Of a stretch of DNA of 64,000 nucleotides, positions 49,116 through 58,311 are shown in pieces. The stretch is from NCBI RefSeq assembly GCF_024730785.1, contig NZ_CP102830.1:2418001-2482000 (forward strand), given 5' to 3'. Position 1 is the first letter of the stretch; the number at the start of each line of letters is the position of its first letter. The translations under genes and the position numbers were made by a program. The notes beneath the pieces were generated by a model. The model had not been told where the DNA came from, ran no database searches, and saw only the letters and a program-made list of their open reading frames with translations. The DNA comes from Pseudomonas sp. LS44 (lineage in GTDB: Bacteria; Pseudomonadota; Gammaproteobacteria; Pseudomonadales; Pseudomonadaceae).

Positions 49116-49415
49116 AACTTAACTATCGCCATGTTTGATGAGAGGTGGATGGGTAGGATATATCTGAGTTCTCTCAAGCCTTCCCTACTTCTCTTATTGA
49201 TTGCTAACAAGTCGATTCAAGCTTGCACTATCCAGCCATGTATGGCGGATTGAGGCGGCGTTATTTGCAGTGAATCAATTCAGCCGTTTAATAAAGCGTT
49301 AGGGCGCGCGCACCAGGTTTCAGCCACACGTGCGCTCACCGGGAAACGTCAGAATCGAGTTTTGCTCGCCCGCAAACTCCAGCACCAAGGTGAAGTGTTT
49401 AGCCTTTTTAATGCG
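49116..49415. other. gene-poor stretch upstream of the zinc-ribbon gene
   Basis: These 300 bases hold no gene I can support. On the minus strand, the frame of the neighbouring small ORF continues past its stop from 49415 to 49320 and reads KHFTLVLEFAGEQNSILTF before a second stop, so part may be a degraded extension of that ORF. Confidence 0.4.
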
Positions 49416-49715
49416 CTAAAACGCTGGGGCTCTGATGCCGGTATTGGAAACCTGTGAACCTGCGCCAGAAATCCCCATGCGCTCGACCTCTCGCCACTCG
49501 TAACGCCAAGCCAATATATAAGCGAAGCCCCAACAATATCCGGTCACGTGATTGCAGATCGCCAACTTGCGGTTCTGTTTAGCGAATACGAGAAAGATCG
49601 GGGCTGGATAACCCAGCAGATTCGCCGGGTCTAGCCAGAGATCATTCTCCCGAATAATGCTCTCCATCAATGCTTTGCGTGCTTTTGCAACTTGAAAACC
49701 AGAAAGCGAGCCCAA
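49416..49715 (-). CDS. small hypothetical protein, up to 99 aa
   Basis: The first start is a TTG at 49715. An ATG at 49667 gives an 83-residue version (MESIIRENDLWLDPANLLGYP...). The sequence has balanced amino-acid use and a central LAICNHVTGYCWGFAYILAW stretch, but no recognisable domain. No good ribosome binding site is seen for either start. The stop may be premature, as coding-like sequence continues in the same frame. It could be a pseudogene. Confidence 0.35.
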   Translation of the reverse strand: MGSLSGFQVAKARKALMESIIRENDLWLDPANLLGYPAPIFLVFAKQNRKLAICNHVTGYCWGFAYILAWRYEWREVERMGISGAGSQVSNTGIRAPAF

Positions 49716-50063
49716 ACAGCCCCGCCGAGCGAAGGAAGAGCATCACGACACTATTGGTTCGGTTATTCGCTGACAGCATCGACAGCAGGGAACCCTCCGC
49801 CCCAACCCAGAAAGTCCGTCTAGCGGAATCGCCAGACCTGCCAGCACTGAAACGTCAGGTTTTTACGATGCCAGCCATTCATGGTTTTCCTGATCAACTA
49901 TCTGACCAATGTCAGTGCTAGCCGCAAGCTTTCAGCTCAATAGGTACTTATAGAGGCCATCTTAAGCCTGAAATTAAAATTTGTCACTCATAGAGCGTGC
50001 ACCTATAGAGCGTGGCCCGATAGAGGCGGCACTCATAGCATCTCCGCTCTTTGAGGGGTGAAG
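49716..50063. other. non-coding stretch upstream of the XRE gene
   Basis: There is no supportable gene in these 348 bases. The last 75 carry the 15-bp tandem repeats listed separately; one more ATAGAGGC copy, out of phase, lies at 49950. Confidence 0.5.
49986..50045. repeat. four 15-bp tandem repeats before the XRE gene
   Basis: ATAGAG or ATAGCA occurs at 49990, 50005, 50020 and 50035, exactly 15 bases apart, within units like ACTCATAGAGCGTGC. The array ends just before the ribosome binding site of the XRE regulator gene, so it is a candidate binding array for that regulator or an iteron-like set. Confidence 0.65.
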
Positions 50064-50294
50064 ATGCCAACCGATCCAAGAGTTCTTTTCGGCCAACGAT
50101 TGATAGAGGCCAGAAAAGCAAAAAGCTGGTCCCAAGAGCGCCTTGCTCTGGAAAGCGGGCTGGCGCGTAGCTATCTCGGCGGAGTAGAGCGAGGGCAGCG
50201 CAACATTGCATTGCTAAATATCTATCGTTTGGCTGAAGCGCTCGACGTCACGCCATCATTCCTGCTTGAACTGCCAAGCCAAGATCAAGCCTGA
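50064..50294 (+). CDS. XRE-family DNA-binding protein, 76 aa
   Basis: A compact lambda-Cro/C1-type helix-turn-helix: FGQRLIEARKAKSWSQERLALESGLARSYLGGVERGQRN at about residues 9-47, followed by a short dimerisation tail (LAEALDVTPSFLLEL). GAGGGG precedes the ATG at 50064. Single-domain proteins of this type are controllers of restriction-modification systems, phages or mobile elements. It sits directly behind the 15-bp tandem repeats, which may be its own operator. Confidence 0.85.
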   Translation: MPTDPRVLFGQRLIEARKAKSWSQERLALESGLARSYLGGVERGQRNIALLNIYRLAEALDVTPSFLLELPSQDQA

Positions 50295-50384
50295 GCATTT
50301 GCCTCGACTGGAACTTCGCGGCGAAATTGCGTCGACTTGCACAGCTGTATGTACCAACCACTCCCACAGTGCAGCGAGCAGCTA

Positions 50385-50547
50385 GGGCGAACTGCAAGTT
50401 CAGGAGCAACACCTGATACAAGACAATGAGTACCTACAGGACACCCTGCTCGTGACCTAGGATGCACTCACGCAGAGCCGCCGCGCGCATGAGCCGATGG
50501 TGTATCAACTCACCGAGCTGAAACAGGTCCATAAGGCATTAGAGTAG
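50385..50547 (+). pseudogene. degraded coiled-coil gene fragment
   Basis: One frame reads ELQVQEQHLIQDNEYLQDTL and then, after TAG at 50458-50460, DALTQSRRAHEPMVYQLTEL, ending in another TAG. Another TAG precedes the first block. The heptad-like Leu/Gln/Glu pattern resembles the coiled-coil tails of KfrA-type plasmid proteins. The stops make it a relic. This is the only content I see between 50295 and 50595. Confidence 0.3.
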
Positions 50548-50595
50548 TGCCACGGCCTAAGAGGAGTGTCTAGTTTGACATCAGGAGTGCTGCAC

Positions 50596-51330
50596 TAGTG
50601 TTCCTCCCGGCCACCGAGCGCTACCCCCAGAGAGCCGGGTAAAATCCTCCTGTAGCTCGGCAATCGCCTGGTTAAGTTCACACAGGCTTAAGAACTGGCG
50701 GTACCGCAGCCACGCCATGACCCAGCGCTCGACGACCTGTACCACCACCTCGGCTTTGTCCTGTGGCTTACGCGGCCGCGCCGGCAGCATCACGCTGCCG
50801 TAATGCCGGGCACACTCCAACGCGGCACGGTTCAAGCCCGGCTCGTAGCGGTCCGGATGGCAATCAGGGCGCGCGGGTTGTCGGGGACGATCATCTCGGT
50901 GACGCCGCCAAAGTAGCTGAACGCCTGACTCAGCGCGGTCAGCCAGTCCACCAGGGTTTTCACCGGGCGTGGCGTAGGCATAGGTGTAGCTTGAGGCTCC
51001 CAGTGCCGGCGAAGAAATGCGCCCAGGTGATCGCACCGGTGGTTGGATCGATCACCCGTAGCGTCGGGCCGGCGTAGTCGATCAACAGCTTCTCGCCGGC
51101 CTGGTGCTGTAGGCGCATCGAACGCTTGAGGGTTCTGGCGTAGCTGCGGTAATGCTCGACGAACCGGGTATTGCGGTAGGTCGGCTGCTCGGGATGGGCG
51201 GCGACGTACTCTTCCGACAGCAGTTACAGGGTGACGCCCTTGCGGCGGAGGCTGATCACGTCCGGCACACCCGTTCGCCGCGGGCCTGGCGCACCTTCGC
51301 GGTAGGCAACAGCACCTGCGCCAGAGCTAC
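50596..51330 (-). pseudogene. IS21-family IstA transposase remnant
   Basis: Minus-strand frames contain IstA segments in order: LRRKGVTL, a stop codon (TAA), EEYVAAHPEQPTYRNTRFVEHY, QAGEKLLIDYAGPTLRVIDP, WAHFFAGTG, YFGGVTEMIVPDNPRA, RYEPGLNRAALECARHYGSV and LPARPRKPQDKAEV. They lie in different frames and contain at least one internal stop, so the gene is inactive. The N-terminal helix-turn-helix and the partner istB were not found. It marks an old insertion inside the mobile region. Confidence 0.8.
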
Positions 51331-51387
51331 CTCATGTGGGTGCAGATGCGCTCGCTGAGCGAGATCAGATTGGGGGGCAGCTCCATG
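51328..51387 (-). pseudogene. truncated small gene behind a conserved leader, 19 codons
   Basis: An ATG at 51387 preceded by GTAAGAAGGAGGCGATC, the leader shared by neighbouring small genes. It encodes MELPPNLISLSERICTHMR and then a stop (TAG at 51328-51330) where IS21-derived sequence begins, so the body of the gene is probably lost. Confidence 0.45.
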
Positions 51388-51423
51388 ATCGCCTCCTTCT
51401 TACGTGGGGTGGGTTAGAGGGCC

Positions 51424-51705
51424 TCAGCGACAGCCTTGAAGGCGGCCAACAGCGGCCCGTTGGCGAGTTAGCCATAGCCCGCCGTGCTCGTGGGCATCGA
51501 GCAGCAGGACCAGGGCCTCGTTGATCTCGTCGCGGCTGTTGGCGCTGCCGAAGAAGAAGCCGTCGGTGGGCGTGAGGCGGCCCGCCAGCCAGTCGGCTTC
51601 CAACTCTTCGACGAGGGCCTCGGTGAGGTACAGGGGCTCGCAGTTGAACTGGTCGGCCGGCAGGCCCGAGTGGCGGGTGACGTGGATGAAGCAATCGAGG
51701 CCCAT
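51424..51705 (-). CDS. small hypothetical protein of mobile region, 93 aa
   Basis: Starts MGLDCFIHVTRHSGLPADQF behind a strong AAGAAGGAG at good spacing. The protein is acidic in the middle (EALVEELEADWLAG, DEINEALVLLLDAHEHGG) with no recognised domain. The last 20 residues (TRQRAAVGRLQGCR) look out of frame compared with the ends of its neighbours, so a frameshift near 51480 is possible. It is part of the minus-strand run of small genes from 52315. Confidence 0.6.
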   Translation of the reverse strand: MGLDCFIHVTRHSGLPADQFNCEPLYLTEALVEELEADWLAGRLTPTDGFFFGSANSRDEINEALVLLLDAHEHGGLWLTRQRAAVGRLQGCR

Positions 51706-51718
51706 GGCGGACTCCTTC

Positions 51719-52069
51719 TTAGCTGGGGGTGGGGGGTTCGTGGCGGCTGATCCAGGCGTCGAGGAACGCCAGCCAGGCCGTGGGGTTCTTGCTCAGGGCG
51801 GCCGGGTCGCCGGGCACCACGGCCGTGCGACCGTCGGGCAGGGTCTCCACCAGCTGGCGGGCGTAGCGCGCCGGGCGGCAGTTCGGCCCCAGGAAGAAGT
51901 CGACGTGGCCCGGATCGAGGCATTCGCCGCGTTCCTCGCTGAGGCTGGCCAGCAGCTGGTCGTCGGCGCCGTACAGGTGCAGCAGCAGCGGGGTGGTGGT
52001 GCCGCCACCGAGGTGGAGGATGTGCAGGCCACGCTGGCCGAAACGCTGGGAGGGGGTGCCTTGGCGCAT
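51719..52069 (-). CDS. small hypothetical protein of mobile region, 116 aa
   Basis: Begins MRQGTPSQRFGQRGLHILHLGGGTTTPLLL after AGGAG eight bases upstream. It has a mix of charged loops (SEERGECLDPGHVDFFLGPN) and a C-terminal AWLAFLDAWISRHE. No family recognised. Its stop codon lies inside the leader of the next gene (AGCTAAGAAGGAG), so translation is probably coupled. Confidence 0.6.
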   Translation of the reverse strand: MRQGTPSQRFGQRGLHILHLGGGTTTPLLLHLYGADDQLLASLSEERGECLDPGHVDFFLGPNCRPARYARQLVETLPDGRTAVVPGDPAALSKNPTAWLAFLDAWISRHEPPTPS

Positions 52070-52096
52070 GGTCGGTGCTCCTATTCGAGGGATGGC

Positions 52097-52315
52097 TCAG
52101 ATCACCTGGCCGTCATCGTCGATGTCGAGCGCGCCGCGCGTCAGCAGGCCACGGGCGAACAGTTGGAAGATGAATTCGGCGAGCGCGTCCTTGTGCAACT
52201 GGCCCAAGGCCTGCGCGGCCTGGGCGTCGTCGATCTCGCCCCGGTAGTAGCGGGCAAGGGTGGTGCGGATGTGCAGGATGGCTTCCTGGGACAGGCCCTT
52301 GGGGGTGGTGGTCAT
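52097..52315 (-). CDS. small hypothetical protein of mobile region, 72 aa
   Basis: I chose the ATG at 52315 because AAGAAGG is at proper spacing; the frame is open to 52369. The protein is helical and acidic: ILHIRTTLARYYRGEIDDAQAAQALGQLHKDALAEFIFQLFARGLL. No family recognised. It opens the run of small genes on the minus strand that ends in IS21 debris. Confidence 0.6.
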   Translation of the reverse strand: MTTTPKGLSQEAILHIRTTLARYYRGEIDDAQAAQALGQLHKDALAEFIFQLFARGLLTRGALDIDDDGQVI

Positions 52316-52868
52316 GGCCATTGCCTTCTTAGCTGGGTTTTGGTGGGTTTTGCCCGGAATACCGGGCAAGTATCGAAATTTGGGGGGTGATTACTGGAAT
52401 TGGCTAAACCACCGACCGTGACGGGGTAGCGCGTGGGTATTTTTTCCTTACGGGATTGCTATCGGTTCGAGTGGGTGGGTGGCGGGCCGAGGGGTAGCGC
52501 GTAGCGCGTGGGATCGGCAAATGGCGTAGACCTCGGACTTTTAAGTAAGTCGTTGATTTTACTGGGGAAGTTGATTTTTGGGGTCGGACTTTGCCGCGAA
52601 AAATCGCCCACAAAATAGAGAAACAGTCAAGCTATTTATCTGTTCATCTGTTTTTTTGGTTCTTTTTCGCCCGAGGTTTTTTCGGCAACCCTCGTTTTCC
52701 GTTTTATGACCCCCCTTAGTAATAATATTTTGATTGTTAAAAAATATTATTAGATAGAAGAGAGATAACCGAGAAATCGAGCAAACAACGACCCGGGCCT
52801 GCCGGCGGCGTACCTGCACACCGGCCAAACGACCCGTTCAAAGATGGGAGGGGTGCTTCCTGCCAGCT
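52316..52868. other. gene-free region with repeats, origin-like
   Basis: 553 bases without a gene. It contains a small hairpin TGCCCGG/CCGGGCA at 52351-52368, three copies of GTAGCGCGT (first in GGGGTAGCGCGTGGG near 52422, two more near 52493-52510), and a strikingly AT-rich zone with a perfect palindrome at 52720-52752. Short direct repeats with an AT-rich zone are typical of plasmid or element replication or transfer origins, but no replication gene is beside it. Confidence 0.45.
52720..52752. repeat. AT-rich perfect 12-bp inverted repeat
   Basis: TAATAATATTTT (52720-52731) pairs with AAAATATTATTA (52741-52752) around nine bases. It could be a terminator-like hairpin or an easily melted origin element. 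Confidence 0.6.
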
Positions 52869-53516
52869 CTAGGCCGGGCAGTTGTCGCGTTCAAGGTCCT
52901 GCTTGACCCGCTGCACCGTCGACTTGGCGCAGTCGAGCATCGCGGCGGTTTCCCGGATCGGCATGCCGCGACGCAGACAGGCCTTGATCTTGTCGTGCAG
53001 CTCGCCGTTGATGGGTCGGCCCTTGTACTTGCCTTGCGCCTGCGCCTTGGCGATCCCCTGCAGGGTGCGCCGCCGCCTGTCCTCGTAGTCCTTGCGCGCC
53101 ACGGCGGCGAGCATGTCCAGCAACATGCTGTTGATCGCCGACAACATCCGCCCCGTGAAGCTGTCGCCCTGCGCCTCGGCCAGAAACTGGTGCGAGGTCG
53201 GCAAGTCGAGGGCGACGATGTGCAGCTCTTTGGCGGCGATGATGCTGCGCAGTTGGAGCCAATCGGCGGCCTCCAACCTGCTCAGCCGGTCGACCTGCTC
53301 GCACAAGAGAATGTCGCCGGGCTGGGCGTCCCTCAGCAGGCGGAACAGTTCCGGTCGGTGGAGTTTGGTGCCGCTCTCGTTCTCCAGGTAGAAGGCCGCG
53401 ATGTGCTGGCCGTGCTCCTGGGCGAAATCGACGAGCATCTGCCGTGCTCGATCCACGTCCTGCTCCACAGTGGACGCGCGCAGGTACGCCCGGACAAAGC
53501 GGGGTTTTGGGGTCAT
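52869..53516 (-). CDS. serine recombinase (resolvase/invertase family), 215 aa
   Basis: Small serine recombinase. The catalytic Ser15 is in YLRASTVEQD, and the family's Arg-rich turn QVDRLSRLEAADW follows at about residues 74-86. The long E-helix connects to a C-terminal helix-turn-helix (AAMLDCAKSTVQRVKQDL) that reads the DNA site. Such enzymes resolve transposon or plasmid dimers or invert segments. Its upstream region has GTTTTAAG repeats that may be its crossover or operator site. Confidence 0.88.
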   Translation of the reverse strand: MTPKPRFVRAYLRASTVEQDVDRARQMLVDFAQEHGQHIAAFYLENESGTKLHRPELFRLLRDAQPGDILLCEQVDRLSRLEAADWLQLRSIIAAKELHIVALDLPTSHQFLAEAQGDSFTGRMLSAINSMLLDMLAAVARKDYEDRRRRTLQGIAKAQAQGKYKGRPINGELHDKIKACLRRGMPIRETAAMLDCAKSTVQRVKQDLERDNCPA

Positions 53517-53531
53517 GTTGCCTCCTGGGCT

Positions 53532-53568
53532 GTTTTAAGGTGCCGATATACAACGTACCGTTTTAAGT
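53532..53568. promoter_or_regulatory. spaced direct repeat upstream of the resolvase
   Basis: GTTTTAAGG (53532-53540) and GTTTTAAGT (53560-53568) are 28 bases apart, beginning 16 bases upstream of the resolvase start. Resolvases bind repeated sites just upstream of their own gene, so this is a candidate res/operator site. Confidence 0.4.
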
Positions 53569-54273
53569 GACGAATCACTAGAAAAAGGCACACTTATCGA
53601 GGGCGCTGGGGCGGGCAGCTTGAGGGATGCTCAAAAGACGCGACCAACGGCATTGACGCCTAGCGTTTCTTGTCGCGCTGGAGGGCTTTGGCCCATTCTG
53701 GGTAACCCGGGTCTCGGCCCATAGGCTCTGAAAAGAGCGATCACCCCAGTCGCCAACCCCACTAATTGAGGATACGGCGTCGCGCACTCTCCCTAGGGCA
53801 TGCCCTCCTCCATGAGAGGACCGACAAATAACACTAACAGCCATTTCGATATGCAGGCAGGCCTATATAGATATTAAGACAACCAATAACGGTACAATAC
53901 TGATCGCGCCACACTGGTTTTGAGCCAACGCTATATGTGCTTGCCGCGGCAGTGAGCGTGCCAACCAAGCACCCCGGCCACGACTTTTACCCGATCATCT
54001 GTCCGAAAGCGGTACACAGACCCTATCACCACCCTCACCCACACTTAAATCCCATCGGTACATTGTACAAATCCCTGAAACTGCCCCAGTTATCGGAAAA
54101 AAATACCGATGACCAATACAACCAAGAGCCAAGGCACATCTATATCGATGCGCTCAACCTAATCCCAAAAGGCACACGATCACTTTGTGTGATCGCACTT
54201 ACCTGACCACCCGTTTGCACACCAACTGGCCAGCCATTTGTATTTACGCTGACTAGCTGTTTGCAGTAGATGG

Positions 54274-54411
54274 GTGTCAGCGGGCGCTACTCAGGAGAGC
54301 ATCAGACAAGCACTGAAGGACAAAAACCGACCCATTGCTGCCGTTCACGGCCTACTCGGAGTAGGCGTGGTGACGGTGGGTTTGGGCTTAGGAAAGAAAG
54401 CTGAAGCGTAG
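54274..54411 (+). other. possible short ORF or gene tail, 45 aa
   Basis: From a GTG at 54274 the frame reads ATQESIRQALKDKNRPIAAV followed by a Gly/Val-rich hydrophobic stretch and GLGKKAEA, ending in TAG. It looks coding in composition, but no ribosome binding site is visible. It may be a small membrane protein or the end of a lost gene. Confidence 0.25.
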
Positions 54412-54765
54412 TCACGCAAAGTGGGGACTTTACCTTCCCGTCCGCAGAGACACCGATGACAGATAGGTTTCAACCGAGCCCTTCACACTGCTCATACGGG
54501 TTTGCTTGCTCCGCAGACCTCGATGGCCTGCTGTCTTCCTCCTAGCCAGCTGCTGGGCTTTTGCAGCTTTGCCAGCCCCATCTCCAACGGAACGTCCAGC
54601 ACGTCCGCCCACGGTGTTTTGAATATAGGTGGCGAGTACGGGAGCAAGAGAGTCCGGCGGGGAGGTACGGTTTCGTCTCGTACCGAGGCAGGCTGTTGAA
54701 GAGCAGAAAATAAAGCAGTCCCCTTTTTCGTGGCGATCGCCCGCTTCCTGCTGAAGAACATTGCC

Positions 54766-55842
54766 TCAATACCCCGTCAGCTCCAGGTAGCCCACGCCCT
54801 GATGGCTGCCACTGAAACGGATGGGCCCCTCCCAGTAAGGGAAGCGGGTATCCATCCAGGCATTCTCCTGCACCGGCGTGCTGCTGATGGCGAAACCCTG
54901 GCTGGCGATGCGCAGCGACCAGCGGGTCGGTAGCCGACGGCCGGCGACCCGGCTGTACTGCAAGGGGGTCATGACGATGTCCTGGCTAGCCAGCGCGCGG
55001 GGCTGGCCGCTGGCACTGATCCAGGTGCCGGCGCGGTAGTGTGCGCCGTCGGCATGGCGCAGCTGGAACAGCATGAGCTTCTCGCCCGTATCCAGATGCA
55101 GGGAGAACCAGTCCCACCCGCTCTGGTCGGGCGCCAGGTACTGGCTGGTCCACTCACGGTCTAGCCAGGCCGGGCCCTTTACTCGGTACGAGCGGCCTTG
55201 CAACTGGATGGTGCCCTGGGCCTGGAAGAACGGCTGACTGTAGTAGTAGGACGCCTGCCCTTGGCCGGACTTCTGGCTGAAGCCCTGCTCGCCGTGCAGC
55301 ACCGGCGGGCGGCTGCTGAGCAGGCGCAGGCGATAGCTGAAGGCGCCGCCCTTGGCGTGCAGATCCAGCTCGCCCAGCCCCGCGTTCGCCGGCTTGCGGC
55401 TGCTGAACTGCCAATCGTCGATCCAGGCCTTGAAGGGCGAGGCGTCGACGCCGACCTGGCCGATGCCGCCGCGGGCGAAGGTTTCCGCGGAGCGATGGCC
55501 ATGCGGGCCGGTCAGCCCGGCATGGCCCATCCACAGGTTCTGGTTGCTCCAACCCTCACTCGTGGAGCCGGGCTGCAAGGCACTGCGGAACAGCGTCCAC
55601 TGCACGCCCCAGGCACGGCCCTGCTCATCCTCCAGATTGGCCGTCACATACCACCATTCGATGCGGTAATCCGGGTGCGCGCCGTGATCGGCCGGGAAGC
55701 TGAAGGCCCGGCCCGGGGTCACCTGGGCAAAGTTCGCCGCGGCGCTGCCGAGCCCGGCAAAACCCTCGGCAGGCGGCGGTTCGGCATCGCAGGCGCCGAG
55801 CAGCAAGCCCGCGAGGAGCACCAGGCGCAGGCTAGCGTTCAT
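54766..55842 (-). CDS. AttH/CrtC-like lipoprotein, 358 aa
   Basis: Lipoprotein: signal peptide with lipobox LGAC, Cys18 lipidated. The mature part shows the paired lipocalin-like domains of the AttH / CrtC family: FPADHGAHPDYRIEWWYVTANLED at the start, NLWMGHAGLTGPHG, then GPAWLDREWTSQYLAPDQSGWDWFSLHL. The family includes hydroxyneurosporene-synthase-like enzymes and attachment-associated proteins; the activity here is unknown. Its start overlaps the stop of the permease gene by four bases (ATGA), showing tight coupling to an ABC exporter, so it probably handles or receives the exported lipid-like molecule. Confidence 0.87.
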   Translation of the reverse strand: MNASLRLVLLAGLLLGACDAEPPPAEGFAGLGSAAANFAQVTPGRAFSFPADHGAHPDYRIEWWYVTANLEDEQGRAWGVQWTLFRSALQPGSTSEGWSNQNLWMGHAGLTGPHGHRSAETFARGGIGQVGVDASPFKAWIDDWQFSSRKPANAGLGELDLHAKGGAFSYRLRLLSSRPPVLHGEQGFSQKSGQGQASYYYSQPFFQAQGTIQLQGRSYRVKGPAWLDREWTSQYLAPDQSGWDWFSLHLDTGEKLMLFQLRHADGAHYRAGTWISASGQPRALASQDIVMTPLQYSRVAGRRLPTRWSLRIASQGFAISSTPVQENAWMDTRFPYWEGPIRFSGSHQGVGYLELTGY

Positions 55843-58310
55843 CGGCGAAGGTCCTCAGCAACTCGGCCGGGGGTGGTCCGCCCGAGCTTCCACAGCGGCC
55901 AGGCGGCGGCCAGTAGAGTGGCGAGCACGGCCATGGCCAGCAGTTGCAGGAGCTGCCAGGGAAACACATGCAGCGGCAGGCGCCAGCCAAAGGCCTGCAC
56001 GTTGATCACCGCGACCAGGCACCAGGCCAGCACCAGCCCCAGCGGCACCGCCAGCAGCAGGGTGATCAGCGCCAGCAGCAGGGTCTGGCCGAGGCTGAGC
56101 CAGGCCAGCTGCGCTCGACTCACCCCCAGCGCCCAGAGCGGTGCCAGTTGGCTCAGGCGCGCCTGGCCGAGGGTCAGCAGGTTGATGAACAGCGCCACGC
56201 CGGCCACTCCCAGGGTCAGGCTGTTGAGCGCGGCGGTGGCGGCAAAGGTGCGTTCGAATATGCGGGTCGACCAGGCCTTGAGTTCGCTCTGATCGATGAT
56301 CCGGTCGCTGCCCAGGGCAAAGGTCTGCTGCAGGGCCTGCATCAGCTCGGGGACCTCGGCGGCAGGCAGGTGCAGGCTGTAGCTGCTCGGGCTCAACCCC
56401 GGCCAGTGCTGTTGCAAGCCCGAGGCATTGACCAGCAGATGCCCTTTCGGATTGCCGTAGTCGGCATAGATGCCGGCGACTACCAGCCGCCATTCGCCTT
56501 TAGGGGTTGGCAGGCTCAGGCTCTCGCCCAGCTGCAGGTTCAAGCGTCGCGCCAGCTGCTCGCTTAGCATCAGCGCCTGTTGCCGGGCCAGTTGCTCCCA
56601 GGCATCGGGGCTGGCGCTTAGCAGTGGCCAGTGGGCACGGTAGGCCGGGTGATCGAGTATGCCGCTGAGCTGCGCCGGCCAGCCCTGCAGCTGCAGCTCG
56701 ACCCGCCAGCTCGGCAGTACCGCGCTGACCTGTGGCTGGCGGGCCAACCAGGCGCCGATGGCCAGGGCTTGTTGCGGATCCTGCGGGGTGAGGTACAGCT
56801 CGGCGGCCAGGCGCTGATCGAGCCAGCCGGCAAAGGTCTGGCGAAAGCCCTCGGTCATGCTGCCGACGCCGATATTCGCCGCCAGCGCCAGCAGCAGGGC
56901 CATCAGCGCCAGCGCCAGACCCGGCAGCTGCTGGCGACTGTCGGCGACGAACCACTGCGCCAGCGGCGAGCGGCAGCGCGGCAGCAGGCCCTCCAGCAGC
57001 AGGTTCAGGCATAGCGGCAAACTCAGGGCCGCCGCCAGCAGCAAAGCGGCGAGCAGGACGAAGCCGGCGATCAGGCTGTTGCCGCCCAGCAGCGCGACCA
57101 GCGCCAGCACACCGAGCGCCGCCGCCAGCAGGGCCTGGCGGCGCAACCAGAGCGCCTGGGCCTGCTGCCACGCCTCGGGCTGAGCCAAGGCCAGCAGCGG
57201 CAAGCGCGCGGCCCTGAGCAGGCTGCCGGCGCCGGCGAGCAAGGCGCCGAGCAGGCTCATGGCCAGCCCGCCGAGCCACCACTGCGGGCTGAGGCTGAGC
57301 TGCCCGGCGACCTCGGCGCCATACAGGCCACGCAAGCTGGCCACCACATCCGGCAACAGCAGGCTGGCCAGCCAGTAACCACTGAGCACGCCAGCCAGGC
57401 CGCCGAGCAAGGCCAGGCCGCAGAGTTCCAGGGCAAGGGCGCCCAGCAGGGTGCGGACGCTCACCCCGCAGGCCCGCAGGGTGCGCAACAGCGCGCGGCG
57501 CTGCTCCAGCGCCAGGCCGATGGCGGCATGCACGATGAACAGCCCGACGACAAAGGCCAGCAAACCGAGGGCGGTGAGATTGAGGTGGAAGCTGTCGGTG
57601 AGCCGGCCCAGATCGGCCGCTTCGCTGCGACGGTTCAGCACCAGTTGCTCGGCCAGTTGCGGCGGCAGGCGCGGATTACTGCGGGCGAAATCGCCGGCCA
57701 GCAGCAACCGGGACAGCTGCTGTGGTGCATCGAGCAGGCGTTGGGCGACGCCGATATCCACCAGCAGCACGCCCGGCGCCAACTGCGGCCGCAGCTCCAG
57801 CGGCGGCAAGGCTTGCCCGGCCTCGGTCAGCGGTTGCGCCCCGGCTGCCAGGCCGAGGGCCGCGAGGGTGTCGGGGGCAATCCAGGTGCGCCCGGGCTGG
57901 CCAAGAAAGGCGGCCAGGTCCAGGCGCTCGATAGCTTGCCCGGCCAGCGAGGTGTCGGCCGGCAAGGTCAGGGGTTCGATGCCGATCAGCTGCAGGCGCT
58001 GTTCGGCCTGCCCCCGCAGGCGCAAGCGGCCCTGCAGGACTGGCGATACCGGCCAGCCGGCACGTCGCAGTTCGATGAAGTACTGCTGCGCAAACAGCCC
58101 GCCGTTGCGGGCACTGAGCGCGTATTGGTCAGCGCCGGCCAGCAGTTGGCTGGCCCGCGCATAGCTTTCCCGGGCCTGGCTGTTCAGCGCCTGCACACCC
58201 GTCCATAGGCTGGTGGCCAGCCACAGACCGGTCAGCACACTGAAGAACTGCACGGGATGCCGGCGCCAATGGCTGAACAGACCACTCAGCGTCCAGTAGA
58301 AAATCCGCAT
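55839..58310 (-). CDS. ABC transporter permease, FtsX/MacB-like, 823 aa
   Basis: Large permease with about ten membrane segments: an N-terminal anchor (about 20-40) followed by a periplasmic domain, a first FtsX block around residues 240-400 ([20 protein letters not shown] and others), a second periplasmic domain, and a C-terminal FtsX block ending in the predicted cytoplasmic tail. Duplicated FtsX domains mark type VII-like exporters of lipoproteins, lipids or peptides rather than importers. It starts one base after the ATPase stop and overlaps the AttH-like gene. Confidence 0.9.
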   Translation of the reverse strand: MRIFYWTLSGLFSHWRRHPVQFFSVLTGLWLATSLWTGVQALNSQARESYARASQLLAGADQYALSARNGGLFAQQYFIELRRAGWPVSPVLQGRLRLRGQAEQRLQLIGIEPLTLPADTSLAGQAIERLDLAAFLGQPGRTWIAPDTLAALGLAAGAQPLTEAGQALPPLELRPQLAPGVLLVDIGVAQRLLDAPQQLSRLLLAGDFARSNPRLPPQLAEQLVLNRRSEAADLGRLTDSFHLNLTALGLLAFVVGLFIVHAAIGLALEQRRALLRTLRACGVSVRTLLGALALELCGLALLGGLAGVLSGYWLASLLLPDVVASLRGLYGAEVAGQLSLSPQWWLGGLAMSLLGALLAGAGSLLRAARLPLLALAQPEAWQQAQALWLRRQALLAAALGVLALVALLGGNSLIAGFVLLAALLLAAALSLPLCLNLLLEGLLPRCRSPLAQWFVADSRQQLPGLALALMALLLALAANIGVGSMTEGFRQTFAGWLDQRLAAELYLTPQDPQQALAIGAWLARQPQVSAVLPSWRVELQLQGWPAQLSGILDHPAYRAHWPLLSASPDAWEQLARQQALMLSEQLARRLNLQLGESLSLPTPKGEWRLVVAGIYADYGNPKGHLLVNASGLQQHWPGLSPSSYSLHLPAAEVPELMQALQQTFALGSDRIIDQSELKAWSTRIFERTFAATAALNSLTLGVAGVALFINLLTLGQARLSQLAPLWALGVSRAQLAWLSLGQTLLLALITLLLAVPLGLVLAWCLVAVINVQAFGWRLPLHVFPWQLLQLLAMAVLATLLAAAWPLWKLGRTTPGRVAEDLRR

Positions 58311-58311
58311 G

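Larger units (their letters stand above)
53517..54765. other. 1.25-kb stretch with no confident gene
   Basis: It contains the GTTTTAAG repeats next to the resolvase, a 7-bp hairpin CGATCAC/GTGATCG near 54178-54196, and one coding-like tail (54274-54411). Composition is mixed, with an AT-rich part around 53820-54110. I find no tRNA, transposase or clear attachment repeat, although this is where the right border of the mobile region should lie. Confidence 0.5.

Noticed and set aside
53578..53844. 88-aa minus-strand ORF upstream of the resolvase
   Set aside because: Composition is random-like, rich in Arg/Ser, and there is no start signal.
53937..54206. 89-aa plus-strand ORF in the gap before the exporter
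   Set aside because: No ribosome binding site, His/Pro-rich start with no domain, and no repeat of coding signal; kept only as part of the gap description.
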